Assembly (NCBI GenBank): GCA_029862165.1
Contig: JAOTXU010000002.1
Location: forward strand, 178,556-242,555
Length of the DNA stretch: 64,000 bases
Reading direction: 5' to 3'
DNA from: Gammaproteobacteria bacterium
Lineage (GTDB): Bacteria; Pseudomonadota; Gammaproteobacteria; Steroidobacterales; JABDKV01
Below are positions 1 through 9,430 of the stretch, one piece after another (position 1 is the stretch's first letter; every line of letters begins with the position of its first letter). The notes under the pieces are model-generated. The model had not been told where the DNA came from. It made no database searches and worked only from the letters and a program-made list of their open reading frames with translations. A program made the translations under genes and the position numbers.

Positions 1-1
1 G

Positions 2-778
2 AAGCGGAGGAGTACGAGGCCGGCAGCGGACGACACGGTCCAGGCTGGGAAATGGAAGACCAGATGGTTCCTGGAAGGGCAACAATACGTGGAGAACGAT
101 GTATTGCACGTCGAGTTCAACAAGAACAAAGATATTAACTATTACCATGCTTTCCGAGCGATCGAGGTCGAGCCTGACACGAGCTACCTGATCTCTGCGC
201 AGATCAGGGCGCACGACCTGCAAGGCGGAAAAGTCGGGATCGCCGTATCCGATGCCCGAGGCTGGAAACACACTTTTCACCAGGAAAGCAAGCTCTATAT
301 TACCGGGACGACAGGCTGGCAGACCGCTACAGTAAGATTTCACACTGATAGAGACGCCAGGAAGATTCGCGTGATGGCACGCAGGCTTGCGGGCGATGGC
401 ATTATCAGTGGTCGTGTCGAATTCGGTAAGATCGTGGTCAGGCGCGAGAGTTACAGCTCGGGGGCAATGCCCGCCGTGACCGGCATAGCGACCATTGACT
501 GCACCGAGCAGCATGTCTATGCATTGCTGCTGAACAAGGACATGAAGCATGAACGGGTCGTGGAGATCGGGATCGCCGGCGATCGTGTCTATAGTTTTGA
601 AAGTGGCGCGATAGTGACCGGCGATTCCTATCTTGCTCACAACTACGCCGGGGGGGACGAAGGGATCCGATACGAGCACGTAAGCATCGGTCCGCTGGGC
701 AAGAATAGATTCGGCGTTCGGATACCCCCGGTTTCGGCTGTCGGCCTGGCGTTCGCCCGGCAGAGGATAGCGCCTTGA
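2..778 (+). CDS. C-terminal part of a putative secreted carbohydrate-active protein (5' truncated by window)
   Basis: The reading frame is open from the first bases of the window, so the GTG at 89 in the ORF track is probably internal and the gene begins upstream. The visible part has two beta-rich segments. The first (roughly residues 20-150 of the visible part) resembles a CBM4/9-type carbohydrate-binding sandwich. The second, with a 'YALLLNKD' strand and a closing 'VRIPPVSAVGLAF' stretch, resembles the C-terminal beta domain of arabinofuranosidase-type glycoside hydrolases. It lies just upstream of a glycosyltransferase, which suggests a glycoside hydrolase of the polysaccharide locus. The catalytic domain is not in view, so substrate and activity cannot be stated. 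Confidence 0.5.
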   Translation, partial: KRRSTRPAADDTVQAGKWKTRWFLEGQQYVENDVLHVEFNKNKDINYYHAFRAIEVEPDTSYLISAQIRAHDLQGGKVGIAVSDARGWKHTFHQESKLYITGTTGWQTATVRFHTDRDARKIRVMARRLAGDGIISGRVEFGKIVVRRESYSSGAMPAVTGIATIDCTEQHVYALLLNKDMKHERVVEIGIAGDRVYSFESGAIVTGDSYLAHNYAGGDEGIRYEHVSIGPLGKNRFGVRIPPVSAVGLAFARQRIAP

Positions 779-849
779 GGTATGGGCCAGGCTTTCGTTG
801 CCAACCCACGAAGGAGCTCTGGTCTCCGCGTCCGGCGCGGTAATACGAG

Positions 850-1965
850 ATGGCAACGAGTTGTCTGTTCCTGCTTGATAGCCTGGGTATAGGCGGGTCC
901 GAACAGAAAACAATAAGAGCCGCAAATCTCTTGGCGGAACAGCGAGGGTCGGTGCACCTAGGGTTCCTGAACGCGACGCCGACGCTCGCCAATGCGATAA
1001 ATCCCCGGATACCGCTGTTGGCGGGCAACCGTAAAGGCAAGCTGGATCTGCGGCTGCTGAGACAGATCCGGCGTTACATCAAAGACGAGGATATCGACGT
1101 TGTCTGGTCGGTAAATCTGTATCCACTGCTCTACCTCTATCTGGCGACGCGTGGGCTGGGGCGCAAGGTCCGAGTCATCGGCTCATCCAACATCACAGAG
1201 TTTCGCAACGCGTATGAGCGGGCCAAGATGCGGATCTATGCTCCGATAATCAGCAGACTCGATGGATTCGTATTCGGAAGTCATCAACAGCAGGCCCTAT
1301 GGGAAGAACGCTACGGGCTCAAAGGGGACAAGCTGCATGTGATCCATAACGGTGTCGATACCGCGTGGTTCAGGGCCGGGGCAGCGGCGATGGATCGGAA
1401 AGCGGTACGACAGCGGTATGGATTCGATGAGCCAGCTGTTGTAATCGGCATGGTGGCGCAGTTCCGCCCCGAGAAAGCCCATGGCGACCTCATCGAGGCC
1501 GTCTGCGAGTTGAGGCAATCCGGCTTCGACGCAAAGTTGCTGCTGGTCGGAAGCGGCCCCGAGCAGCAGCGCATTCGGGACCTCGTGCAACGACGCGGCG
1601 TCGCTGATCATGTAGTTTTTGCGGGACAACTGGATGACGTGCGTCCCGCCCTGAGTGCCATGGATGTCTTCGCCCTGACTTCGCGATCAGTCGAGACGTT
1701 TTCGAACGCAGCGCTCGAGGCGATGGCCATGGAACTGCCCGCCGTGTTATCAGATTTGAGCGGTGCTACCGAGATGGTCAGTAACGGTGTGAATGGCTTT
1801 GTTTATCCACCGGGTGATGTAGGTGAGCTGAAGAACACTCTGGTGTCGCTAATGGACTCTGATCTCAGGAGACACTTCGGTCGCACGGGCAGGAGAATCG
1901 TCGAAGAACGCTTTTCTGCGACGACCATGGCCGAGCAATACTCGAAATTGATCCGGGGCGCCTAG
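850..1965 (+). CDS. GT4-family glycosyltransferase
   Basis: This 371-residue protein has the two-Rossmann GT-B layout of family 4 retaining glycosyltransferases. The N-terminal half carries the glycine-rich acceptor-side loop 'LGIGGSEQKT'. The C-terminal half carries 'HNGVDTAWF' and the nucleotide-sugar EX7E motif in 'ETFSNAALEAMAM'. It would transfer a sugar from an NDP-sugar to a lipid-linked glycan at the cytoplasmic face of the inner membrane. It follows the truncated carbohydrate-active gene by about 70 bases on the same strand and ends two bases before the convergent phosphatase-like gene. Donor and acceptor cannot be read from sequence. Confidence 0.85.
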   Translation: MATSCLFLLDSLGIGGSEQKTIRAANLLAEQRGSVHLGFLNATPTLANAINPRIPLLAGNRKGKLDLRLLRQIRRYIKDEDIDVVWSVNLYPLLYLYLATRGLGRKVRVIGSSNITEFRNAYERAKMRIYAPIISRLDGFVFGSHQQQALWEERYGLKGDKLHVIHNGVDTAWFRAGAAAMDRKAVRQRYGFDEPAVVIGMVAQFRPEKAHGDLIEAVCELRQSGFDAKLLLVGSGPEQQRIRDLVQRRGVADHVVFAGQLDDVRPALSAMDVFALTSRSVETFSNAALEAMAMELPAVLSDLSGATEMVSNGVNGFVYPPGDVGELKNTLVSLMDSDLRRHFGRTGRRIVEERFSATTMAEQYSKLIRGA

Positions 1966-1967
1966 GG

Positions 1968-3494
1968 CTACAGATTCTCAACCTGGATTGATGTCTCGCG
2001 CAGGTCTCGAGTCAGGAAGCTCTTCCCCCGGCCTCGCGTGCCGGGAGACACGTCGAAAAGTGACAGGATAGTTGCATACATGTTGGTAATCCGGCATTCG
2101 TTTTCGTCGACGTCTGAATCGGCATTCCCGTTGACGAAAAAAATGCCATTCTTTTTGTGACCACCACTGATCTTCTTGTGTGTTGGGTTCACTGAGAAAA
2201 GATCGGTGTGCATCGACATGCCAGAACCCAGCTGCGGGATCATCTCGAACAGTATGTCCGGATAGCGGTCGATGTGCGTGCCGTTATAGAGCGCTTCGCG
2301 TGATTTGAGCCATTTGAATATTGGCTGACCCTCATACTCCAGCTCACTGAGTTCTGCCATGAGATTCGAGCGGAAACACTCGTATTCGTCCACCTTATCG
2401 GCGTTAATACAGATGCCACCAAAGGGATTGGTGCCAGCAAAATCTGAGGCATAGGCCTTGCTGTCCGCATAGTTTGCGATGTGGCTACCCTTTTTTAGTT
2501 CCTTCGCGTTAGGCACAAAACGTGCGATCTTGGAGATATATTCCTCCATGTCATGATCGTGCAGGAACTTCAGGGTCCTATTCTTCATTTTTTCCAGAAG
2601 GATCCTCTTGTTAAGCTGTCGTTCGCCGGAAGCGCTGGCCAGATATCCTTTGCGGCGCAGGAATTCATTGATGTTAAAGCAATCGGTGCAGCGCATGCCA
2701 TGCCCATGATCGCTCATGATGAGCAGGACATCTTCGGGCCCGAGTTCGGCCATGTACTGACCGATGATATCGTCGATTATTCCGAAGAACCGATCAATCC
2801 CGTCTTCAACTTCGTTGCTGCCCGGGTAAGTCGGATCGGCCGGGTCACAGTAACGCCACAGGTGATGCTGGATGCGATCGGTGGTAAGAAAGGTTTGAAA
2901 GAAAAGATCGAAGTTATTGTTGCGTAGCTGTGCAAGTCCGAAGTCCGCTTGTTCCAAGGTGTCATTTATGGTCCATTCCAGAAACGGCTTGATATTCGAT
3001 TTGTTCGGGAATTTGGTAATGCCTCCTATGCTTGCTGGAATATCCGCAACATTCACGAGCCGCGGGTTGGAACTTTGAATGTCGCCTTCAATGAACACCG
3101 GACCACTTACCATCACACCGTTAACCGGCCAGACGGGGTAGGCCATGAACGGGTTAATGACACAGACCCTGGAGTCTGTCTCGCTGCCGATCTTGTCCCA
3201 GAATGTTTTCTTGTGAAAAATCGAAGTATCGATCTTTGTGTCTTTCTCATCACCTAGTAAATAGTTAACGTGTTCCAGGATTCCGTGTTCCGACGGGTCC
3301 AGGCCGGTGTATGTCGTAATCCACGAGGGGATGGAATCTGGCGGGAATACCGAGAGCAGCGGCGCGAAAGCACCGTTCTCGGCGAGTTGACTGAGATTAG
3401 GCAAAATCGACCTGTTTATCATCTGCCTCGTCAGGTCGTAATCCATGCCGTCGAAACCGAGCAGGACGACTCTGCGTTTTTTCTTATTGCTCAT
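1968..3494 (-). CDS. Alkaline phosphatase superfamily protein (type I phosphodiesterase/pyrophosphatase-like)
   Basis: The 508-residue protein opens with 'VVLLGFDGMDYD', the first metal-binding aspartate of the alkaline phosphatase/nucleotide pyrophosphatase/sulfatase superfamily. 'PPDSIPSWITTYTG' holds the nucleophile region, with serine where many relatives have threonine. 'MSDHGHGM' and a later 'SGGHKKNG' supply further metal ligands. No signal peptide is visible, so it is probably cytoplasmic. Its start overlaps the end of the kinase-like gene by 11 bases, so the two are probably translationally coupled. Relatives of this type occur in polysaccharide clusters with unproven roles; phosphodiester, pyrophosphate or sulfate ester hydrolysis are all possible. 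Confidence 0.75.
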   Translation of the reverse strand: MSNKKKRRVVLLGFDGMDYDLTRQMINRSILPNLSQLAENGAFAPLLSVFPPDSIPSWITTYTGLDPSEHGILEHVNYLLGDEKDTKIDTSIFHKKTFWDKIGSETDSRVCVINPFMAYPVWPVNGVMVSGPVFIEGDIQSSNPRLVNVADIPASIGGITKFPNKSNIKPFLEWTINDTLEQADFGLAQLRNNNFDLFFQTFLTTDRIQHHLWRYCDPADPTYPGSNEVEDGIDRFFGIIDDIIGQYMAELGPEDVLLIMSDHGHGMRCTDCFNINEFLRRKGYLASASGERQLNKRILLEKMKNRTLKFLHDHDMEEYISKIARFVPNAKELKKGSHIANYADSKAYASDFAGTNPFGGICINADKVDEYECFRSNLMAELSELEYEGQPIFKWLKSREALYNGTHIDRYPDILFEMIPQLGSGMSMHTDLFSVNPTHKKISGGHKKNGIFFVNGNADSDVDENECRITNMYATILSLFDVSPGTRGRGKSFLTRDLRETSIQVENL

Positions 3495-4176
3495 AGTCGC
3501 ACCCTATGTTGCCGTAAACCCATTTGGCGATCTGCTCATGGACGTCCGCTGGGGTGAGCGTTCCATCGACATGTAGAATCGGGCCGTCGACCACAATGTC
3601 TCTGTAGAGTTGCTCGCGTTCCTGCAGATACCGAAGCGGTGTCCCGTCGAGCTTGCGTTTGTAACCAACTTCGGCTGGCAGGTCAATGAATATGGACATA
3701 TCCGGGGTTTTCGTTTTCGCCAGGGCCGTTGTGCCCAGCAGTTCCTGAAACTCGTTCGGGGGGATCGACAGGTTCAGTGACTGATCGATTACGAAGTCGA
3801 GCAGATAGCGATCGAGGATTATGTAATCACTGCTCCACTGCTGGCTGGCATCGCGATAGCTCCGGAAATAGTCTCCAGACGCATACGAAAGCCAGGCGCG
3901 CCGGCACAGTGAATAAGAGAAGATCTTCCGCTTGAGCCCGGACCATCTACTGTGGTGCGCGTTTTCGGTACCGACATTCTGTCCATAAGCGACGCCGTTA
4001 CCCCGTGGTTTTCCGGTCATTTTCTTCAGGCGATTAATGACTGGCAATATCGACGGCTCCCATCGTAACCAGCGATACTCCGCCGATAATCCGCTTTTGT
4101 TCATACGATCGACCAGCAGGCCAGCCTGTGTAGTCTTTCCGCACCCGTCGATACCGGAGAGATAGATCATAATCAT
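3484..4176 (-). CDS. Thymidylate-kinase-like P-loop kinase of the polysaccharide operon
   Basis: A 230-residue protein beginning with a Walker A motif of thymidylate kinase type ('GIDGCGKTTQ') and containing an 'ILDRYLLDF' segment that corresponds to the DRY/DRS base-binding region of dTMP kinases. The middle is longer and more basic than in housekeeping Tmk. It sits between a glycosyltransferase (4-base gap) and a phosphatase-superfamily gene (11-base overlap), so it is more likely a specialised sugar, lipid or nucleotide kinase of the glycan pathway than the cell's essential dTMP kinase. That role is inferred from context; the substrate is unknown. Confidence 0.7.
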   Translation of the reverse strand: MIMIYLSGIDGCGKTTQAGLLVDRMNKSGLSAEYRWLRWEPSILPVINRLKKMTGKPRGNGVAYGQNVGTENAHHSRWSGLKRKIFSYSLCRRAWLSYASGDYFRSYRDASQQWSSDYIILDRYLLDFVIDQSLNLSIPPNEFQELLGTTALAKTKTPDMSIFIDLPAEVGYKRKLDGTPLRYLQEREQLYRDIVVDGPILHVDGTLTPADVHEQIAKWVYGNIGCDYEQ

Positions 4177-4180
4177 GATG

Positions 4181-5176
4181 TCAGGCCGCCATCAATCGCT
4201 GCGCAGTCGCTGCCCACGAATACTCGTTCATCTTCTGTCGATTGTTGCACTCGTCGCCGAAGCCGGTTCTCAAAACGGCGATCATTTCGTCGGCACTATT
4301 TACGTAGCGATAATATTCATCTTGGGAGAATTGTTCCGGCAAGCGACCGAAGCGGGTGGTGACTACCGGCAGGTTGGTCGCCATGCTCTCCAGGATCGAT
4401 AAAGGCGTTTCCATTGCTCCCGCATCGCTCATCACCGTGAAGCAGTACACGTCAGCAAGTTGATAGAGTTCATGGATATCCTGGAGGTACTCACGCAGGA
4501 CAATAACGCCAGCTTGTTCCAGTTGTGCGCCTAGATCGATATCTCTACCGGTGGTTGTGCTGCCGACGAGTACGACTTGCGTACCGGGCAGTGCTCGCTG
4601 GACTTCGGCCAACCAGGCAATGTTTCTCGATCTCTTGATGTGCCCAACATGCAAGACGACCAATTGGTCTGCCGGGATGGCGTACTTCTCGCGCAATGCT
4701 TGCTTGTTCGATACAGGCTTGTATTGACCCAGATCGACACCCAGGTTCAGGATAGTGCTGTCTATGCCGAGGTCCTGTAGCGACTTGGCCATCGCGGACG
4801 ATAGCACCAGGATGTCGCGCAGCTTCACGCGTGCCACGATCTTCTCTTGCCACGGAGCCAGAATCCTTTTCTGCACGCCAACAACAGTGACTTTGCCCGG
4901 GAATAACGACTGCAGCATCGAGATTTTGACCAGCGACGAAAAGGTCAATGCAGCTTGTGGGATGAAGATGATCTTTTCGGCACGAAACCACATCGATTGT
5001 ACGACGATGCGCGGCACCATCAGTAAAGCGTTCAAGAAATGGGGCATGTGGCGTAGATAACGCATGACCCGGACCATGTGGGAACGTGATAGTTCGCGAT
5101 GCACCCTATAAGCGAAGTTCTTGATTCCCTCATCGAATGGTGGCGTAAAATGCTCGTATATGAAAACAATTTTCAT
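4181..5176 (-). CDS. GT4-family glycosyltransferase
   Basis: A 331-residue GT-B glycosyltransferase. The C-terminal domain shows 'VVLHVGHIKRSRN', the 'LNLGVDLGQY' segment that precedes it, and the EX7E nucleotide-sugar motif in 'ETPLSILESMATNLPVV'. The N-terminal domain starts with 'MKIVFIYEHFTPPFDEG', usual for the acceptor side. The gene lies in a minus-strand operon, about 60 bases downstream of the polymerase/ligase gene and 4 bases upstream of the kinase-like gene. It probably adds one sugar of the repeat unit at the inner face of the cytoplasmic membrane. Confidence 0.85.
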   Translation of the reverse strand: MKIVFIYEHFTPPFDEGIKNFAYRVHRELSRSHMVRVMRYLRHMPHFLNALLMVPRIVVQSMWFRAEKIIFIPQAALTFSSLVKISMLQSLFPGKVTVVGVQKRILAPWQEKIVARVKLRDILVLSSAMAKSLQDLGIDSTILNLGVDLGQYKPVSNKQALREKYAIPADQLVVLHVGHIKRSRNIAWLAEVQRALPGTQVVLVGSTTTGRDIDLGAQLEQAGVIVLREYLQDIHELYQLADVYCFTVMSDAGAMETPLSILESMATNLPVVTTRFGRLPEQFSQDEYYRYVNSADEMIAVLRTGFGDECNNRQKMNEYSWAATAQRLMAA

Positions 5177-5240
5177 AACTGGGCCCTTTAGGATTGCAGC
5201 GTTAAGCAGTTCGAGCGATCTACGGGAGCTTACGGATATG

Positions 5241-6641
5241 TCAGGTACGTTGTTTTCTCATTTGGCTTGGGCCCTTGTGTGCGATGTTGGTTCGACGAAG
5301 CCTTGGATCGGCTGGTGCCGCTGCCGCCTGGGCGAGCTGCATGAAATACGCGAATATTACACCCATGCTAACTCCCACGAGATCGAGCACGCCGATCAGG
5401 GTCGTAAAGGCCCAGGCAAACAGTATTACCAGCACACTGGTCAGCGCCATCGCGCGGAAATGATCGTCACCTGGCGTGACGATTCGGCGAGCCTTGGAGA
5501 TGAATGACCATATCAGGCCGAGCCAAACCAGCAGCCCCGGGATACCGAATTCGACGAGGATCTGGATGTATAGGCTGTGTGCCCGCGCGCCCACACCGAG
5601 ATTGATAGCCGATCCGAAACCGGTTCCGAAGATCGTCGCCATCGGCGTGTCCATGAAATCTTTGAGTAGAGCGGTCCATATCTCGAATCTGTTGGCGGAG
5701 GCCGCGTCCAGGTCCCCCGACAGAAGTACACCAACCCGCTCCAACGTCTCCTGGAAATACAGGCTCTGTTGAAAAAGGAAAATCATGGCGATCGGGATCG
5801 AGAAGGCCGCCAGCACCATCATGCGGTAGTCCCGATAGACAATGAACGCGACACCGAGCGCAAGCACTAGGGTAATCAGGCCGCCGCGGGAACCAGACAG
5901 CAACACGAACACAATCTCCAGCGCGATCAAGACCAACAGTAGCCAGCGTGCGAGCCCGAGTTCCGGTGTTTTGAAGAAGTAGTACTGGATGGGCATGAGC
6001 ATACAGAGCATATAGGCGGTCTTGTTCGGGTTGCCCGTGATCCCGGCGAGTCTGTCTCTATCCAAATAGTGTTCGTGCATGTCGAATAATTGGAACCCCA
6101 GGAAGTTGCTCAGCAGCGAGATAACGTTGAGCAAGCCGATGACACTCGTAAGTATGATCAGGTATCTTCTGCCTTGTGCTTTGTAATCTATTAGGAGAAA
6201 AGGCAGGATGTACAGCACAACGGGATCGAACGCCATGGACTTGGCGTAGCGCGCATGTTCCAGTAGGGGGATTGCCATCGCCACTTCGCCAAGCATCCGG
6301 TGGTACGCGAAATTGATTGTGACGCCGATTAGTATCAGGCTCAGACCGAAGAGGCCGAAAATCTTGCGCCCGAAAATTCGTCCGGTGGCAACCTCGGTAA
6401 TCAACAAAACGAGCACTGACGAATAAACGACAATATTCTGGACAGTAAGACCAACCAAACCACTGAGCTGGATCGGGTACACGACTTCCTGGATGAAGGC
6501 GAACAACAGCAGTACGAACAGGATGGTCTTCATGAGAATGATCGATTGGTTTCGATGCGAGCCCTGAGGCGTTGTCGGTACACCACCCCTGGCGAGCAGC
6601 CGTGGCAACCCTCCTAGTTTAGGTTCTACGGGTAAATTCAT
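5241..6641 (-). CDS. O-antigen ligase / Wzy-type polymerase family membrane protein
   Basis: A polytopic inner-membrane protein of about 466 residues with at least ten hydrophobic segments. The Wzy_C signature is visible: 'LLSGSRGGLITLVLALG', followed after a large periplasmic loop by 'GTGFGSAINLGVGARAHSLYIQ' and further membrane spans. Such proteins either polymerise undecaprenyl-linked repeat units or ligate glycan to an acceptor. The ORF track starts at TTG 6644; ATG 6641 directly follows and is preferred, although no strong ribosome-binding site is seen, and ATG 6533 just before the first membrane span is an alternative. It is the promoter-proximal gene of the minus-strand operon. Confidence 0.8.
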   Translation of the reverse strand: MNLPVEPKLGGLPRLLARGGVPTTPQGSHRNQSIILMKTILFVLLLFAFIQEVVYPIQLSGLVGLTVQNIVVYSSVLVLLITEVATGRIFGRKIFGLFGLSLILIGVTINFAYHRMLGEVAMAIPLLEHARYAKSMAFDPVVLYILPFLLIDYKAQGRRYLIILTSVIGLLNVISLLSNFLGFQLFDMHEHYLDRDRLAGITGNPNKTAYMLCMLMPIQYYFFKTPELGLARWLLLVLIALEIVFVLLSGSRGGLITLVLALGVAFIVYRDYRMMVLAAFSIPIAMIFLFQQSLYFQETLERVGVLLSGDLDAASANRFEIWTALLKDFMDTPMATIFGTGFGSAINLGVGARAHSLYIQILVEFGIPGLLVWLGLIWSFISKARRIVTPGDDHFRAMALTSVLVILFAWAFTTLIGVLDLVGVSMGVIFAYFMQLAQAAAAPADPRLRRTNIAHKGPSQMRKQRT

Positions 6642-7098
6642 CAAAAGAAAAGGCGCGTCACTATGTTACATTGAAATCACCGTCCCGGATATTCAATTTC
6701 ACTTAAGTGCTTAGCGCCGTGGTTGAGCCCGAACTTCTGGGTGAGAAAGTCATTACCGCGATCAAGAAAGCTCCCTCCAGATGCCAATAGCAGTCTGTGT
6801 CGGCTGTCGCCACGGGTCAATGTGAGCGTGTTATTCTTGGTGCCGGCCCAGGGCTGCGAACGAAAAGTTAACAAAACGAAATGGGACAGAGAATGATGAG
6901 TGATGATAGTTCGAGCATCGACCTATCTATCTGGTTTCGCCACATGGTTCGCAGAGCCGTCTCAAGCGGTGGAGGCAGAACCAATCCGTGTCCACCAGCC
7001 CGACCGTTTTCAACTTCGTTCCAGTTGGAGCTGAATAGGGCGCGACGTCGCTAGTATGGCGTGCGGGAACAGCGCGAAACGCTGATGTATCGGAATTG
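6642..7098. other. Intergenic region between divergent polysaccharide genes, no supported gene
   Basis: About 450 bases separate the divergently read polymerase and flippase genes. The two short minus-strand ORFs here (65 and 79 codons) resemble nothing I know and have no convincing ribosome-binding sites. The region presumably holds divergent promoters, but I could not pick -35/-10 boxes with confidence. Confidence 0.4.
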
Positions 7099-8409
7099 AT
7101 GCACATGCGCGGTTTCCTGAAGCGTTCAGAGTTCTCGAGAAACGTCGCGACGGTGATGAGCGGCAACGTTGCCGGTCAGGTGATAGCTGTCGCGGCAGCT
7201 CCGGTGATCACACGTCTTTATACTCCCGAACAGTTTGCGATACTGGCTTTGTATTCGGCGACTGTCGCGATAATCGTCAGAGTGGGGTGCTTATGCTATG
7301 AGCGGTCCATAATGCTGCCGAGTGATAATAGGGATGCGGTCGCCGCAGCCAGCCTGTCTTTTCTCATCCTCATTTGTACCTGTTTGCTCCTGGCCGCGCT
7401 CGCTATCCCATTTCGGGAGTCGATCGCAGGCATCGTGGGAAATGATGAATTCGCCCAGTGGGTGCCGATGGTAATAGTCGGTGCACTGTTAATTGGCAGT
7501 GGCAATATCGCACGGTTCTGGGCCATGCGGCAGAAACGATTCGGCCTGATTTCCATGGCACACGTATCCAATGCCGGTGTTGGAGCGGCAGCCAAGATCT
7601 CGCTTGGAATGATGATGGTCTCGCGGGCGGGTGGCCTGGTCGTCGGCACGATCGTGGGCAATCTGATTGGATTGTTAATGCTGCTTGGCAATTTGCGCAG
7701 CGATGCGGCGCGAGCACCAAGGCTACGCCCAATCGCCCGCAATGCGGAACTGTTGCGAGCAACGGCCAAACGTTATCGCCAGTTTCCTTTATTCGCAACC
7801 TGGAACGGCCTTCTGAATGTCGGGTCCGAACAGGCCGCCATTTTTCTGTTGTCCGCATTCTATGCGCCAGCGATAGTCGGTTTCTACAGTTTGTCAGGAC
7901 GGTTGCTCAAGCAACCGATCATCGCTCTCGCCAGCGCTGTAATGAATGTTTATTTCAAAAAATCGGCGACCCAGGTTAGCAACAACGAATCGCTGTTGCC
8001 CGGCATGCGCAAGGTCTCTACGGTCCTTTTTCTGCTAGGGGTCGTTCCATTCGGCATACTCGGGGCATTTGGAGGCCCTTTGTTTGGGTTTGTATTTGGC
8101 GCGGAATGGAGAACCGCCGGGGTCTATGCGCAGGTGCTGTCACCCTGGTTTTTTCTGTTGTTTGTAATGGGCCCGTCGAAGGTGCTCTTTGAAGTGTTCG
8201 AGAAACAGCACGTACGACTATTCGTGAATATCGTAACGGCAGTCGTACGAGTCGCGGCTTTGTGGCTCGGGCATGTGTTTCTTCAAGAGCCAGTACTGGT
8301 GATCGCGGTCTTCGCTGGCGTAAACTCGGTCATGGAAATCGTGTTGTTTGCGGTCGCGGTATTTGTAACCCGTGGTCGGGATCGATCGCTGCAACGGCAA
8401 GGTGTCTAA
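7099..8409 (+). CDS. Wzx-like polysaccharide flippase (MOP superfamily)
   Basis: A hydrophobic protein of about 436 residues with 12 or more predicted membrane segments. The opening 'NVATVMSGNVAGQVIAVAAAPVITRLYTPEQF' type sequence is characteristic of polysaccharide-biosynthesis MOP-superfamily translocases. It would move a lipid-linked repeat unit across the inner membrane, pairing with the Wzy-like protein encoded divergently upstream. The track begins at TTG 7096, but ATG 7099 and ATG 7105 follow at once and either is more plausible. Helices cannot be counted exactly by eye. Confidence 0.8.
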   Translation: MHMRGFLKRSEFSRNVATVMSGNVAGQVIAVAAAPVITRLYTPEQFAILALYSATVAIIVRVGCLCYERSIMLPSDNRDAVAAASLSFLILICTCLLLAALAIPFRESIAGIVGNDEFAQWVPMVIVGALLIGSGNIARFWAMRQKRFGLISMAHVSNAGVGAAAKISLGMMMVSRAGGLVVGTIVGNLIGLLMLLGNLRSDAARAPRLRPIARNAELLRATAKRYRQFPLFATWNGLLNVGSEQAAIFLLSAFYAPAIVGFYSLSGRLLKQPIIALASAVMNVYFKKSATQVSNNESLLPGMRKVSTVLFLLGVVPFGILGAFGGPLFGFVFGAEWRTAGVYAQVLSPWFFLLFVMGPSKVLFEVFEKQHVRLFVNIVTAVVRVAALWLGHVFLQEPVLVIAVFAGVNSVMEIVLFAVAVFVTRGRDRSLQRQGV

Positions 8410-8449
8410 GCACAGCCCTGACTGGGACGAAACGAAAAAGCATTGATGG

Positions 8450-9430
8450 ATGAGTAAAACGACTGAGCCAGTATTCTTATATTCCCTGCCGCGCTCGGGA
8501 TCGACCTTGCTGCAACGCATGCTTGGTTGTCATCCTGAGATCACGACGCAGTCCGAATATTGGTTTCTGCTACCCCACATCATGGCATTGCGTGGCGAAC
8601 ATACCTATGCCGCGTACAGCGCGAACACTTTGAAAGTGGCTACCGAGGCGTTGTTGGAGCAGCTGCCAGACGGGCGTTCCGGTTATGAGGCAGCGATCCG
8701 TTCTTTAGGTAATTCGCTCTATAGTCAACTCGCCACCGGCGGCGAGCGTTACGTGCTGGACAAAACACCACGCTATTATTTGATCATTGAAGACATCCGT
8801 CGGATCTTCCCGGATGCCAAGTTAATTTTTCTTTTTCGCAACCCACCTGCGGTTGCCGCATCGATTGTCTCCTCGTTCCACAGCGGGCGCATGGGGAATG
8901 TTCGTCATCGGATCGATGTTTTCGAAGGACCGAAACACCTGGCGCGCGGATACAATTCGGTCAGAGAGAGTTCGATCGCCGTCCAGTACGAAAGGCTGGT
9001 CACGGATCCGAAGGCTGAGCTGAAGCGTATATGTGATTATCTGGACATCGAGTTCGTTGCCACAATGTTGGAGGATTTCGGAAGTGTTCCGGTAGTCGGC
9101 CTGGGCGACATGTTCGGCTCGAATCGGCACAAGACCGTGAGTACTTCCGCGGTGGATCGCTGGAAGGAGGTATTCGGTACGCCGTATCGCAGGCGTTACT
9201 TGAGGAAGTATCTCGATTATCTCGGTCCAGAGTGTGTAGAGACGATGGGGTATGACTTCGGCAAACTTCGCTCCGAGGTCGAGGACTTACCCGTGCGCTT
9301 CGAAATCGGGTTCATCGATTGGCTGTACGAGTTGCGCGGCAAGTTTATGTCGACGCTGGAGATCCCGCTGTTGCGGCAAAAAATCAAAGACACGCGTGCT
9401 CGTCGTGGCAAGTACTTCATTCACTATTGA
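8450..9430 (+). CDS. PAPS-dependent sulfotransferase
   Basis: A 326-residue protein with the 5'-phosphosulfate-binding loop near the start ('LPRSGSTLLQRML') and the 3'-phosphate-binding segment near residue 125 ('LIFLFRNPPAVAASI'), both typical of the Sulfotransfer family. It would move sulfate from PAPS to a hydroxyl on a glycan or other acceptor in the cytosol. It starts about 40 bases after the flippase on the same strand, and a fused ATP sulfurylase/APS kinase follows 0.8 kb downstream. Together these suggest sulfation of the locus polysaccharide, an inference from context. The acceptor is unknown. Confidence 0.85.
   Translation: MSKTTEPVFLYSLPRSGSTLLQRMLGCHPEITTQSEYWFLLPHIMALRGEHTYAAYSANTLKVATEALLEQLPDGRSGYEAAIRSLGNSLYSQLATGGERYVLDKTPRYYLIIEDIRRIFPDAKLIFLFRNPPAVAASIVSSFHSGRMGNVRHRIDVFEGPKHLARGYNSVRESSIAVQYERLVTDPKAELKRICDYLDIEFVATMLEDFGSVPVVGLGDMFGSNRHKTVSTSAVDRWKEVFGTPYRRRYLRKYLDYLGPECVETMGYDFGKLRSEVEDLPVRFEIGFIDWLYELRGKFMSTLEIPLLRQKIKDTRARRGKYFIHY

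Noticed and set aside
438-1040. Minus-strand 200-codon ORF across the first two genes
   Set aside because: Arg/Ser/Pro-rich shadow frame antisense to two better-supported genes.
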